A stretch of 35,945 nucleotides of DNA from Bacteroidales bacterium (GCA_015061145.1 SUXD01000025.1:1-35945), one strand, 5' to 3'; shown: positions 23,340-32,129, numbered from the stretch's first letter. Translations and numbers: made by a program. Notes: generated by a model not told the origin, from the sequence alone.

Positions 23340-24686
23340 ATGAGTACAAAAGTAGAAGAATTCATGGCAAAAGTGATTGCCAAGAACCCTGGTGAAAAAG
23401 AATTCCACCAGGCTGTACAAGAAGTAGTTGAAACTTTAATGCCTTTCATCGAAGCAAATCCTAAGTATTTGAAGGCTAAAATCCTTGAAAGAATGACAGA
23501 ACCAGAACGCGTGGTAATGTTCCGTGTTCCTTGGATTGACGACAAAGGCGAATATCAAATCAACCGTGGCTACCGTATCCAAATGAACAGCGCCATCGGC
23601 CCATACAAAGGCGGTATCCGTCTGCACCCATCAGTAAACTTGAGCATTCTTAAATTCTTGGCTTTCGAGCAAGTATTGAAAAACTCTTTGACTACTCTGC
23701 CTATGGGTGGCGCAAAAGGTGGTTCAGACTTCGACCCTAAAGGCAAATCAGACAACGAAATCATGCGTTTCTGCCAAAGCTTCATGACTGAATTGCAACG
23801 CCACATCGGTGCCGATACCGACGTTCCTGCCGGTGATATAGGTACAGGTGCTCGCGAAGTAGGTTATATGTTTGGTCAATACAAACGCCTTCGCAACGAA
23901 TTCGTAGGTGTTTTGACTGGCAAAGGACTTTCTTTCGGCGGTTCTCTTATCCGTCCTGAAGCAACTGGTTATGGCGACACTTATTTCGCACAGTATATGC
24001 TCGAAACCAAAGGCGACTCTTTGAAAGGCAAAACAGTGGCTATCTCTGGTTCGGGTAACGTAGCACAATATGCTATCCAAAAATGTACACAATTGGGCGC
24101 AAAAGTAGTTACTTGCTCCGATTCTAACGGTACTATCTACGATCCAGAAGGCATCAACGAAGAAAAATTGGCTTTCATTTTCGAATTGAAAAACGAAAAA
24201 CGCGGTCGTATCAAAGAATATGCTGACAAATTCAAATCAGCTAAATATTTCGAAAACCAACGTCCTTGGAAATTGGCTAAATTTGACGTGGCTATGCCTT
24301 GCGCAACTCAGAACGAGTTGGACGGCGACGATGCAAGAACACTGTTGGCTAACGGATGTATCTGCGTAGCCGAAGGCGCTAACATGCCTTCTACGCTTGA
24401 AGCTGTAAACGAATTCATCAAAGCAAAAATCCTTTACTCTCCAGGTAAAGCATCAAATGCCGGCGGTGTAGCAACTTCTGGTTTGGAAATGTGCCAAAAC
24501 TCAGCTCGCCTTTCATGGACTGCAGAAGAAGTGGATGAAAAACTGAAACGCATCATGAAAGACATTCACGACAACTGCGTAAAATACGGAACTGAACCCG
24601 ACGGTACAGTAAACTATGTGAAAGGTGCCAATATCGCTGGTTTCGTGAAAGTAGCAGATGCCATGTTGGCTCAAGGACTTGTTTAA
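23340..24686 (+). CDS. gdhA: NADP-type glutamate dehydrogenase
   Basis: A 448-residue hexameric-type enzyme making glutamate from 2-oxoglutarate and ammonia. K90 (IGPYKGGIRLHP), catalytic K126 (MGGAKGGSDFDPKGKSD), PAGDIGTGAREVGYMFG and the Rossmann segment VAISGSGNVAQYA are in place. The length matches the bacterial NADP-dependent class; the exact cofactor cannot be proven by eye. Codon choice differs visibly from the neighbours (more GGT, GCT, CGT and ACT), typical of high expression rather than transfer. It has its own spacer and a strong terminator, so it is probably monocistronic. Confidence 0.96.
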   Translation: MSTKVEEFMAKVIAKNPGEKEFHQAVQEVVETLMPFIEANPKYLKAKILERMTEPERVVMFRVPWIDDKGEYQINRGYRIQMNSAIGPYKGGIRLHPSVNLSILKFLAFEQVLKNSLTTLPMGGAKGGSDFDPKGKSDNEIMRFCQSFMTELQRHIGADTDVPAGDIGTGAREVGYMFGQYKRLRNEFVGVLTGKGLSFGGSLIRPEATGYGDTYFAQYMLETKGDSLKGKTVAISGSGNVAQYAIQKCTQLGAKVVTCSDSNGTIYDPEGINEEKLAFIFELKNEKRGRIKEYADKFKSAKYFENQRPWKLAKFDVAMPCATQNELDGDDARTLLANGCICVAEGANMPSTLEAVNEFIKAKILYSPGKASNAGGVATSGLEMCQNSARLSWTAEEVDEKLKRIMKDIHDNCVKYGTEPDGTVNYVKGANIAGFVKVADAMLAQGLV

Positions 24687-24704
24687 TTCATTAACAATAA
24701 TCCC

Positions 24705-24746
24705 AAAAGAGAGAATGGGAAGAAAATTCTCATTCTCTTTTTTATA
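24705..24746 (+). terminator. gdhA terminator
   Basis: AGAGAATG pairs with CATTCTCT across an interior GAA/TTC stem, followed by a T-run. It lies 18 nt after the stop codon and ends just before the ddh start. Confidence 0.85.
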
Positions 24747-24759
24747 AAAATGACTTATC

Positions 24760-25659
24760 ATGGAAAAAATTAAAGTAGCCGTAGTAGGCTATGGTAATAT
24801 AGGACATTTCTCGGTAGAGGCCGTGATTGCCGCACCCGACATGGAACTCGTTGGCGTTGTACGCCGCTCAGTGAAAGACATTCCTGCCGAACTGCGCGAC
24901 ATAAAAGTGGTAAGCAATATCGACGAATTAGGCAAAGTGGATGTCGCCATTCTTTGCGGTCCGTCGAGAAGCGTGCCCGCCACTGCACTCGAAATGGCCA
25001 AGAAAGGCATCAGAACAGTGGACAGTTTCGACATTCACGGACAAGAGCTGTTGAAGCACTACAAAGACCTGAATGCCGCTTGCCAAAGCAACAACACTGT
25101 TTCTATCATCTCTGCAGGCTGGGATCCAGGAAGCGACTCCGTTATCCGCACCATGATGATGGCCATGGCTCCCAAAGGTTTGACTTATACCAACTTCGGT
25201 CCAGGCATGAGTATGGGACACTCGGTAGTGGCACGCTCAAAAAAAGGTGTGAAAAATGCTCTTTCAATGACTATTCCTCTCGGCACAAGCATACACCGCC
25301 GTATGGTATATGTAGAGTTGGAAGACGGCGCAAAACTCGAAGATGTGGCTGCTGAGATCAAAGCGGACTCCTATTTCGCTCACGACGAAACGCATGTGAT
25401 CGCCGTTCCTTCTGTTGATGCACTGCAAGATATGGGACACGGTGTACTCATCGAACGCAAAGGAGTTTCGGGCAAGACACAAAGTCAACGCATAGAATTC
25501 CGCATGACAATCAATAACCCTGCACTCACTGCACAAATTCTTTGTTCGTGCGCTCGCGCTACCATGAAACAGAAAACCGGCTGTTACACCATGCCGCAGG
25601 TTCCTCCAATGGACTATATCCCCGGAAACATCGATGATTTGATATTAAGTTTGATTTAA
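24760..25659 (+). CDS. ddh: meso-Diaminopimelate dehydrogenase
   Basis: A 299-residue NADPH-dependent enzyme for the one-step conversion of tetrahydrodipicolinate to meso-DAP (lysine and peptidoglycan precursor). The N-terminal Rossmann motif is VAVVGYGNIGHFSVEA; VDSFDIHGQ, SAGWDPGSDSVIR, FGPGMSMGHSV and the C-terminal GCYTMPQVPPMDY match the Ddh family. The length is normal. It follows the gdhA terminator by only 14 nt and needs either read-through or a promoter within that terminator region. The downstream hairpin ends the plus-strand block. Confidence 0.94.
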   Translation: MEKIKVAVVGYGNIGHFSVEAVIAAPDMELVGVVRRSVKDIPAELRDIKVVSNIDELGKVDVAILCGPSRSVPATALEMAKKGIRTVDSFDIHGQELLKHYKDLNAACQSNNTVSIISAGWDPGSDSVIRTMMMAMAPKGLTYTNFGPGMSMGHSVVARSKKGVKNALSMTIPLGTSIHRRMVYVELEDGAKLEDVAAEIKADSYFAHDETHVIAVPSVDALQDMGHGVLIERKGVSGKTQSQRIEFRMTINNPALTAQILCSCARATMKQKTGCYTMPQVPPMDYIPGNIDDLILSLI

Positions 25660-25682
25660 AAAAGCAAAATAATATGACTGTT

Positions 25683-25715
25683 AAACGGCGGTTGGAGAAA
25701 TCCAATCGCCGTTTT
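25683..25715 (+). terminator. ddh terminator
   Basis: AAACGGCGGTTGGA pairs with TCCAATCGCCGTTT across a GAAA loop, with a T-run after it. One internal mismatch. Confidence 0.9.
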
Positions 25716-25784
25716 TCGTTTTAGCAGCTGTTTTAAATTTTATTGATTCATTTATCAGAATAACTGCCGAGCAGTCCATTTTTT

Positions 25785-27206
25785 TTATTTCCACCACTCA
25801 TCAACCCCTTCTTTAGGCTGTTGCAGCTTTCCCCGTTCCTCTTTCTGTAATATCTCCACAAAAAGTTGTTCAAAACGGTCTTCGAAAGAAAAATCGGTCA
25901 GCGCAAAGCGCCCATCCCTATCCAAAAGAAAATACGCCGGGAGATTTTTCACATCGTAACCGTCTAAAATTTCCGCATCGGCAAACAGTAGCAAGCAGTT
26001 GCCGCCTTTAGCTGCATATTGCTTTGCCAAAGCAGATTTCTGCGCATCGGTGAGCGGTTCGGTAAATATATTCAACGCCACCAATTCCTTCCCGTAAGTT
26101 TCGGCATAGCGTTTCACAAGAGCCAGATTTCTCTTGGACGCAGCAATTTTCACACTGCAAAAATCCAACAGCACATACTTGCCTCTGAAATCACTTAAAT
26201 TTACTGTTTCGCCTTGTCCGTCGGGCAACGAAAAGGGGGAAGCCTCTTCTGTCAACTGGTTTTTTCGCACCCTGTCGATGATATTCGCCAGCAACAGACG
26301 AGTATAGTCATTTTGCAGGCTAGGCAGCCATTGTTGCATCAAACGAAAGACAAAAGCGCTCCGTTCGTTTGAAAAATATAAGTCATAAAGCGATTTAACA
26401 ACAATCAGTTCACGGAAAAGCGAATCGTCTATCGCAAAACGATATTGCAGAATAGCATCCATGGCAGCAAAATTCTGTTCCAGAATCGCCCGGTCAATAT
26501 ACAACTGTTCTTCTTTCCCCGCAAATGCAGTGAAAAACGAATCGAATACATTGTTGAATGCCTCCCAGAAAGCAGGGTTACTGAGTTCTATCGGCAACTT
26601 TTTAAATTCACTTATAGCCAAATCGGGCGAGGATTTAGGCAACAGATTCCATAACTGAATTTTCTGAAACGACTTGTAATGGTCGAAGAAAACATCGTTG
26701 TTCACAGAAAAAGCAGAATCAAGAAAAAGCACTGCAGACTTAATGCTGTCAGCATTTGGCCGAATAGAATTTTTACTGTAGAAATAGTCAAACGCATCGT
26801 CATACGCTATAATATCAGCCGTCAGGTTCTGCATTTTGAATTTGGGGCAAACCTGCTGCTGCCGAAAAAACGGATTCATTCGTTGCGCTTCATCTATATA
26901 TTGATAATCAGGGAGATAAATGAATGTTTCGTCGCCAGGCGACAAATAAAACAGCACGCGATAAAATCCTTCATCTATAAATATACAGTGCGTTTCGTTC
27001 TGTTGGAACTGGAAATGAAAAGTGTCGTTCTCCACCGCCGAAACAGCAAGTACCGAATCGCGGTAAAGAATGCCATCAACAAATGTTTTCAACTGCAAAG
27101 TTTTGCCTTCAGCGTTTTTCACCACACCGCTTACATTGCATTGTGCAGCAAAAATTTCAGTTCCCAAAAACAAACATAACAATATGTAAAGCACTTTCCG
27201 TATCAT
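25785..27206 (-). CDS. Secreted TlpA-like thioredoxin-fold protein, one-cysteine site
   Basis: About 473 residues when started at ATG 27206 (MIRKVLYILLCLFLGTEIFA, a signal peptide); a longer frame adds 21 residues upstream. The N-terminal part (CNVSGVVKNAEGKTLQLKTF, FYRVLFYLSPGDE) has the DUF4369-like beta domain often joined to TlpA proteins, then a long helical middle. The C-terminal 150 residues form a TlpA/thioredoxin domain (FSLPDGQGETVNLSDFRGKYVLLDF, then NLPAYFLLD with the cis-proline). Where TlpA has WCxxC, this protein has FCSVKI: the second cysteine is missing. It therefore probably cannot act as a dithiol oxidoreductase. Periplasmic. It lies 34 nt after yidD and may ride on the same transcript. 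Confidence 0.8.
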   Translation of the reverse strand: MIRKVLYILLCLFLGTEIFAAQCNVSGVVKNAEGKTLQLKTFVDGILYRDSVLAVSAVENDTFHFQFQQNETHCIFIDEGFYRVLFYLSPGDETFIYLPDYQYIDEAQRMNPFFRQQQVCPKFKMQNLTADIIAYDDAFDYFYSKNSIRPNADSIKSAVLFLDSAFSVNNDVFFDHYKSFQKIQLWNLLPKSSPDLAISEFKKLPIELSNPAFWEAFNNVFDSFFTAFAGKEEQLYIDRAILEQNFAAMDAILQYRFAIDDSLFRELIVVKSLYDLYFSNERSAFVFRLMQQWLPSLQNDYTRLLLANIIDRVRKNQLTEEASPFSLPDGQGETVNLSDFRGKYVLLDFCSVKIAASKRNLALVKRYAETYGKELVALNIFTEPLTDAQKSALAKQYAAKGGNCLLLFADAEILDGYDVKNLPAYFLLDRDGRFALTDFSFEDRFEQLFVEILQKEERGKLQQPKEGVDEWWK

Positions 27207-27240
27207 TCGCACAAAAATACTCAAGAATGTCAACAACTCT

Positions 27241-27462
27241 TTACGGAACTGGATCATATCCATGTCCACCCCACGGATGGCATCGGCATATTCTCTTTAC
27301 GGCGAGCCATAGTCCTTTGAAAGGGCCATACTTACGGATAGCCTCTTGCGCATATTGCGAACAAGTGGGTGTATAACGGCACGAAGGAGGCAGCATGGGC
27401 GAAATGCTCCGCCGGTAGAAGCCTATCAATGCCAGAAATATATACGAAAGCACCTTCCTCAT
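27241..27462 (-). CDS. yidD: Membrane protein insertion efficiency factor YidD
   Basis: A 73-residue YidD (DUF37) protein: an amphipathic or membrane N-terminus ([19 protein letters not shown]), then the conserved [16 protein letters not shown] with its cysteines and [14 protein letters not shown]. YidD assists YidC in inserting inner-membrane proteins. Its ATG overlaps the rnpA stop codon by 4 nt, the usual rnpA-yidD coupling. Confidence 0.95.
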   Translation of the reverse strand: MRKVLSYIFLALIGFYRRSISPMLPPSCRYTPTCSQYAQEAIRKYGPFKGLWLAVKRICRCHPWGGHGYDPVP

Positions 27463-27845
27463 CCCATTTTTGTTAAAAGTTTTTCTATTATGCCCTTTAT
27501 TTTCTGCTCTGACTTTTCATACGAAATCATCTCGTTTCCAACATAATTAAGCGCCAGACAAGCTGAAATGCCATGCTGCTGCAATCCCTCATAAAGAACA
27601 GCTTTATGACGGCGATATGCCTCACACGTCAAGCGTTTGATATGATTCCTGTCCACTGCATGCTTAAAACGCTTTTTAGGGGCACTTATAAGCACTTTTG
27701 CTGACAATTCGTCTGTCGGTTCGAACAAATATACCACACGATAAGGATACGCCATAAAAGACTTACCCTTGCCATACAGCCCAGCTATCTGCACTTCACT
27801 CGTTAGACGCTCCGATTTATGAAAAGTTTGATTGATATTTAACAT
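27459..27845 (-). CDS. rnpA: Ribonuclease P protein component
   Basis: A 128-residue protein subunit of RNase P, which trims tRNA 5' leaders with the catalytic [12 protein letters not shown] at the N-terminus and the RNR-type motif [22 protein letters not shown] are clear. rpmH is not adjacent; in this group rnpA often lies after hemD instead. Here a TraB/GumN gene is placed between hemD and rnpA. A TATTTTTG box ends only 4 nt before the ATG, which would give an almost leaderless mRNA. Confidence 0.94.
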   Translation of the reverse strand: MLNINQTFHKSERLTSEVQIAGLYGKGKSFMAYPYRVVYLFEPTDELSAKVLISAPKKRFKHAVDRNHIKRLTCEAYRRHKAVLYEGLQQHGISACLALNYVGNEMISYEKSEQKIKGIIEKLLTKMG

Positions 27846-27849
27846 AATT

Positions 27850-27857
27850 CAAAAATA
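27850..27857 (-). promoter_or_regulatory. -7 box abutting rnpA
   Basis: Minus-strand TATTTTTG, 4 nt from the rnpA ATG. No TTG at the expected upstream distance. If real, the transcript starts at or near the start codon. Confidence 0.4.
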
Positions 27858-27937
27858 CACTTTTTCTAAGAAACTTGCTTTGAATTATTATGAAAATTTC
27901 TTTATACATTGCTTTCTATACAATTTCTTACAAAAAG

Positions 27938-27962
27938 AAAAAGTGCACAATGTGCACTTTTT
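27938..27962 (-). terminator. Terminator of the TraB/GumN gene
   Basis: Twelve-bp arms AAAAAGTGCACA and TGTGCACTTTTT around one base, about 40 nt after the TraB/GumN stop. It separates that gene from rnpA. Confidence 0.85.
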
Positions 27963-28000
27963 AGATGTTTTTTAGAAAAATTATTTAAGCTATTCCTCTA

Positions 28001-28858
28001 TTACCGTAACTGTTCAACCTTGTAACCTTTGTTTTTCAACAGTTTCAAAAGTCCGTCCTTGCCAACAAGATGACCTAAACCAACCACAACAAACTCAACT
28101 TTATCATCTTGTAAAAATTGTTCTATTTGCGGCATCCAATTGGCATTTCTTTCCGTAAACATTTTATTATATACAAGGGGGAATTGCTTTGAATTTTTTT
28201 TCAGTTTTTTTGAGATAAATTTTGTGTTTCCTTTTCTCCATTCATCAATTAATATTGAAAGTTCTTTTTCAATGTTCTTCATGTCTGCCAATGAATATTT
28301 TACATATTCATCTTCAAAACCATCACCTATTGTCGTCAGCAAATCCATTTGGAATTCCACACTCTCAAAATGTGTCCACTCGCCCTTTTTCGCCATTTGT
28401 TTTGCAAAATAATATGTGTCAACACCCTGTGGCTGAAAACCCATTTTTTTTATTTGCACCATTTCCAGAATAGACATCAACATTGCAGGTTTAATGTTTT
28501 GCACATTTTCCATTGGAATGTTATTTTCGGCACAAACTTTGCTCAGTTCATCATAAACCTTATCACTTAAAAGGGATTTCAATGTTTTGCCCTCTGGAAG
28601 CAATGATTTCATCATCATAAGTTGAACAATTTCAGGATTTGAAACCGAATTGATATCCGTTTCAAACACCATTTCCTGCGAAGCGTCAAACGCCATGTCA
28701 AATTCTGTCGGCAACGGGAAATCTTCAGCACGCAAAAGATGACTGCTACCGCCAAGATACAACACTTTGTCGCCATTGGCAACTTTCCATACAGACGACT
28801 GTGCAAAAACGCTATAAACCGATATTACGGCAAAAAACAAGCAAAATATTCTCTTCAT
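28001..28858 (-). CDS. TraB/GumN-family exported protein
   Basis: A 285-residue protein with a signal peptide (MKRIFCLFFAVISVYSVFAQ). The TraB/GumN/Tiki fold is shown by LYLGGSSHLLRAED near the N-terminus, the FETDINSV segment, PQGVDTYYFAKQMAKKG and the C-terminal VEFVVVGLGHLVGKDGLLKLLKNKGY. The two conserved His residues and Glu point to a metal-dependent hydrolase-like site; Tiki is a metalloprotease, but activity of bacterial members is uncertain. It has its own terminator, and an inverted repeat lies upstream. It interrupts the hemD-rnpA order usual for Bacteroidales. Confidence 0.86.
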   Translation of the reverse strand: MKRIFCLFFAVISVYSVFAQSSVWKVANGDKVLYLGGSSHLLRAEDFPLPTEFDMAFDASQEMVFETDINSVSNPEIVQLMMMKSLLPEGKTLKSLLSDKVYDELSKVCAENNIPMENVQNIKPAMLMSILEMVQIKKMGFQPQGVDTYYFAKQMAKKGEWTHFESVEFQMDLLTTIGDGFEDEYVKYSLADMKNIEKELSILIDEWRKGNTKFISKKLKKNSKQFPLVYNKMFTERNANWMPQIEQFLQDDKVEFVVVGLGHLVGKDGLLKLLKNKGYKVEQLR

Positions 28859-28873
28859 ACGATTATTTATAAA

Positions 28874-28904
28874 ATTAGTCGTAGACTAAACGTCCACGAC
28901 TAAT
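28874..28904. repeat. Inverted repeat between hemD and the TraB/GumN gene
   Basis: Nine-bp arms ATTAGTCGT and ACGACTAAT with a 13-nt spacer. A second palindrome, TAGTC-GTA-GACTA (28876-28888), overlaps the left arm. No T-run. It could be a REP-like relic or an operator. Confidence 0.55.
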
Positions 28905-28925
28905 CCAATTCATTATAAAAACAGC

Positions 28926-29684
28926 TTATTTAGATGCTTTTTTCTGCTCTTTCAGATACAAGTCCAAAGCCGCTGTGATAGATGGCGCATCGGGACGCGG
29001 AGCCTCAAAGTCGAGTCGAAGTCCTGCATCGCGAACCGATTTTGCCGTTTCTGCCCCCAGGCAACCTATACGGATATCGCCTTGCTCGAAATTCGGGAAA
29101 CTTTTCTTCAGTGACTTGATACCTGAAGGCGAGAAAAATATCAGCAGATCATAGTCGAAAGTCTCGTCGGGACGGAATTCGTTGCTCACCGTCTTGTACA
29201 TGATGGCTTTCGAATAGTTCAACTTGTTATCTTCCATCATCTCGATCAAGTTCTGTTTGTGCACATCAGAGAGCGGGAGCAAAAATTTCTCGCTCTGCAA
29301 CTTCTGCAACAAAGGCAGGAGACCTTCCGTTGTTCCGTCGCCGAAAGAAATTTTACGCTTGCGATATGTAATGTATTTCTGCAGATAGTTTGCCACCGTA
29401 TCCGAGATGCAAACATATTTCATGGTGTCAGGAATAGTAATACGCAATTCCTTTCCCAAACGAAAATAATGATCGACCGCCGTACGCGATGTGAAAACGA
29501 CTACCGTATGTCCAAGCACATCAACCTTCTGCGCTCTGAATTCAGGAGCCAGAACCGGTTCAACTTTAATGAACTGACGAAATACGATTTTTACATTATA
29601 TTTTTCCGCAATGTCGAAATAAGGCGATTTCTCGGTGGTAGGTTGTGGTTGCGAAACCAAGATTTTCTTAATCTTCGTTGCCAT
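28926..29684 (-). CDS. hemD: Uroporphyrinogen-III synthase
   Basis: A 252-residue HemD-like protein. The family is divergent in sequence; the recognisable parts are ILVSQPQPTTEKSPYFDIAEKY at the start, VVFTSRTAVDHYF, SDVHKQNLIEMM, and the second-domain FFSPSGIKSL followed by GCLGAETAKSVRDAGL. It closes the hydroxymethylbilane ring to uroporphyrinogen III in tetrapyrrole synthesis. The Lys-rich tail is variable. It follows the DUF4271 gene by 14 nt, an order typical of Bacteroidales. Confidence 0.88.
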   Translation of the reverse strand: MATKIKKILVSQPQPTTEKSPYFDIAEKYNVKIVFRQFIKVEPVLAPEFRAQKVDVLGHTVVVFTSRTAVDHYFRLGKELRITIPDTMKYVCISDTVANYLQKYITYRKRKISFGDGTTEGLLPLLQKLQSEKFLLPLSDVHKQNLIEMMEDNKLNYSKAIMYKTVSNEFRPDETFDYDLLIFFSPSGIKSLKKSFPNFEQGDIRIGCLGAETAKSVRDAGLRLDFEAPRPDAPSITAALDLYLKEQKKASK

Positions 29685-29698
29685 AATCTTTTTTCTTA

Positions 29699-30511
29699 TT
29701 ATCCTCTTACAAACAACATTCCTAAGTACAATAAAAGTACAGGTAGAATTTCAAGGGTGCAAAGATACAAAAACAAATAGAAAAAAGTGGAAAACCCAGC
29801 GTAAAAAACTTGGAAAATTTTATACAGCTTCAGCAAAAGATACAGCAGAATAAATGCCAAACCAATCCAAAAAATCACATGCAAGGCGCCAGGAGCATAC
29901 AGCATGAACAAGAGCAAGGCATACATCAGCAGCCCCAGATATGAGAAAAGCGAGAAGATTTCCGACCGTAAAAGCGCGATTATTTCCTGCGGAAAAAAGA
30001 CCGAGGCGACAAACTCTGTCAGCAACAGTTTCGCCCCCAGAAACAGCACGGTCAGCAACAGATAAATTCCTACAACCCAATTCTGCGAATCAAGGCTCAG
30101 CATGTCGCGCGAAAGAGACAAGTAAGCGAACAAGCCCAGATTGACGCTTGCCATAAGCAAGCACGGGAAACTTTCTTGCACATGCTTTTCCGAAAGATTG
30201 ATGTACAAACCTGAATATTCCTTGATTTTCCATACATTCTTGATGCGCTCGAACCACACACGACCATAGCGTATCAGCAAAAAGGCATACACAAAAAACT
30301 GGACGAGCATCAAAGCCGTCAGCCAATCTTGCTGAGCCAATGAATAGGCAAACGGAGTGCCGTCATGCCGCACATCGCGCACTATAGCCTTATAATTTTC
30401 TTTGCGGAAAAACAAAGTGTCGCGACTGGCGACAAAGGTTTCCTTCGGCTGCAAATGGTAGCTAAATGACGGCAACGACGGTATCGTATCAGGTTGTACA
30501 ACTGGAGCCAT
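29699..30511 (-). CDS. DUF4271 membrane protein
   Basis: A 270-residue protein with a soluble N-terminus of about 75 residues (including REDTLFFRKEN-like ASRDTLFFRKEN) and five to six hydrophobic segments after it (WLTALMLVQFFVYAFLLI, LLMASVNLGLFAYLSL, VGIYLLLTVLFLGAKLLL, FSLFSYLGLLMYALLLFML, LHVIFWIGLAFILLYLLL). This matches DUF4271, a family of unknown function that recurs beside hemD in Bacteroidota. It begins 2 nt after the LOG gene stop. Confidence 0.83.
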   Translation of the reverse strand: MAPVVQPDTIPSLPSFSYHLQPKETFVASRDTLFFRKENYKAIVRDVRHDGTPFAYSLAQQDWLTALMLVQFFVYAFLLIRYGRVWFERIKNVWKIKEYSGLYINLSEKHVQESFPCLLMASVNLGLFAYLSLSRDMLSLDSQNWVVGIYLLLTVLFLGAKLLLTEFVASVFFPQEIIALLRSEIFSLFSYLGLLMYALLLFMLYAPGALHVIFWIGLAFILLYLLLKLYKIFQVFYAGFSTFFYLFLYLCTLEILPVLLLYLGMLFVRG

Positions 30512-30513
30512 GG

Positions 30514-31053
30514 CTATTTTAATATTTCAGCTTGCAACTGTTCAAAAGTATCGGCTTTGCTCCACAAATGCATATCCTCCTTGTGCATAAACTGCTCATC
30601 GATAGCATTCTGCAACATTTGCAAAAGCGGAGAAAAATAGTTTTTCTGGTTATATATCACAATTTTCACCGAAGTCAGCGACAGTTTTTTCCAACTGATG
30701 GTATCCAACAATTCCTCAAAGGTTCCCGCTCCGCCAGGCAAAGCCACCACCACATCTGCCATTTCAATCATCGTTTCTTTGCGCACATTCATGTTGGGAG
30801 TCACTATCATATCAGTCAGCGCAGTATGCTGCAAGTTCATATCCACCATTTTTTGGGGAATAACACCCACAATCTCGCCACCTGACGACAGCACACCTTC
30901 GGCCAAACTGCCCATCAGCCCCACTTTTCCTGCGCCATACACACAACGATAGCCGTGTGCGGCCAAGAATTTGCCCAACCGCAAAGCGTCGTCAAAAAAT
31001 GCGCTGTCAACCTGCGTGGATGAAGCGCAAAAAACTGTCACTGTTTTCTTCAT
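30514..31053 (-). CDS. LOG-family phosphoribohydrolase
   Basis: A 179-residue Rossmann-type protein with the LOG signature PGGAGTFEE at 106-114 and the upstream MNVRKETM at 88-95; the N-terminal VFCASSTQVD and YGAGKVGLMG are also typical. Family members cleave nucleoside 5'-monophosphates (cytokinin nucleotides in plants; AMP-like substrates in bacteria). The in vivo role is uncertain. It is the first gene of LOG-DUF4271-hemD, separated from ilvE by a terminator. Confidence 0.9.
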   Translation of the reverse strand: MKKTVTVFCASSTQVDSAFFDDALRLGKFLAAHGYRCVYGAGKVGLMGSLAEGVLSSGGEIVGVIPQKMVDMNLQHTALTDMIVTPNMNVRKETMIEMADVVVALPGGAGTFEELLDTISWKKLSLTSVKIVIYNQKNYFSPLLQMLQNAIDEQFMHKEDMHLWSKADTFEQLQAEILK

Positions 31054-31066
31054 CTTCTTTCAAAAA

Positions 31067-31103
31067 AAATGGCGGAAAATAACAAATTGCCTTCCGCCAT
31101 TTT
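31067..31103 (-). terminator. ilvE terminator
   Basis: Arms AAAATGGCGGAA and TTCCGCCATTTT around a 13-nt loop, with a further T-run on the minus strand. It lies about 18 nt after the ilvE stop codon. Confidence 0.88.
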
Positions 31104-31121
31104 CAAAACTGCATATTTTTG

Positions 31122-32129
31122 TCAATCCAAAATTCTCACCCATCCGTGAACATCAGGCTCTTCGCCAAGCTGGATGGCACGAAGCTTGTTGTAAAGTTTT
31201 GTTGACCATGGGCCCGGTTCTTTGCCGAAGTTATAGCTTTTGCCTGTTTCCGGATCGTCAAGACGTTCTATCGGACTGATAACGGCCGCCGTACCACAAG
31301 CGCCCGCTTCCTGAAAATCGGCCAGTTCGTCCACTTCTATTGGACGACGCTCCACTTTCATTCCCATATCTTCGGCCAACTGCATAAGGCTCTTGTTGGT
31401 GATAGAAGGAAGGATGGAAGTTGACTTCGGCGTTACATACACACCATCTTTGATGCCAAAGAAGTTGGCGGCGCCAGCCTCATCGACATATTTTTTCTCT
31501 TTTGCGTCAAGATAAAATTCGCATGCGTATTCGCCGCCATGACAAGCCTCGACATGAGCGCGCAATGATGCGGCATAGTTGCCGCCCACTTTATAGATAC
31601 CTGTTCCAAGCGGAGCAGAACGGTCGTAATCGCGAGTGATGACATAAGGATTTGCTTTGAAACCGCCTTTGAAATACGGGCCAACAGGTGTAACAAAAAT
31701 CAAGAAAAGATACTCATCGGCAGGTTTCACACCCACGGTAATGCCTGTTCCTATCAACAACGGCCGTATATAAAGGCTGGCTCCTGTTCCGTATGGCGGA
31801 ATGAAACGCTCATTGAGTTTGACTACCTTTTCGCACATCTCTACAAATTTTTCCGTCGAGAGTTCCGGCATCATTATGCCGCGGCAAGTGCTCTGCAAGC
31901 GTTCTGCATTGGCTTCAGGACGGAAAATTCTGATTTTCCCGTCTTTGCAACGATAAGCCTTCAATCCTTCGAAAGCCTCCTGACCATAATGCAGACAAGA
32001 TGCAGCCATATGAAGATTAACACTCTCGGACGAAGAAACCTCTATCTCGCCCCATGCGCCATTTCGGTAATAACAACGCACATTGTAATCGGTTTTCTGG
32101 TAACCGAAACCCAAATTTGACCAATCCAT
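31122..32129 (-). CDS. ilvE: Branched-chain amino acid aminotransferase
   Basis: A 335-residue fold-type IV PLP aminotransferase, group II length, for the last step of Val, Leu and Ile synthesis or the first of their breakdown. The PLP lysine is K180 in GTGIYKVGGNYAASL. LHYGQEAFEGLKAYR, FRPEANAERLQ, YIRPLLIGTG and the substrate-pocket segment VDEAGAANFFGI are conserved. It is flanked by its own terminator and a 277-nt upstream spacer, so it is monocistronic. No other ilv gene is in the window. Confidence 0.96.
   Translation of the reverse strand: MDWSNLGFGYQKTDYNVRCYYRNGAWGEIEVSSSESVNLHMAASCLHYGQEAFEGLKAYRCKDGKIRIFRPEANAERLQSTCRGIMMPELSTEKFVEMCEKVVKLNERFIPPYGTGASLYIRPLLIGTGITVGVKPADEYLFLIFVTPVGPYFKGGFKANPYVITRDYDRSAPLGTGIYKVGGNYAASLRAHVEACHGGEYACEFYLDAKEKKYVDEAGAANFFGIKDGVYVTPKSTSILPSITNKSLMQLAEDMGMKVERRPIEVDELADFQEAGACGTAAVISPIERLDDPETGKSYNFGKEPGPWSTKLYNKLRAIQLGEEPDVHGWVRILD

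Noticed and set aside
23340-24686. gdhA as a recently transferred gene because of different codon use
   Set aside because: The shift toward T-ending codons in Gly, Ala, Arg and Thr is what highly expressed genes show; the protein is ordinary for the group.
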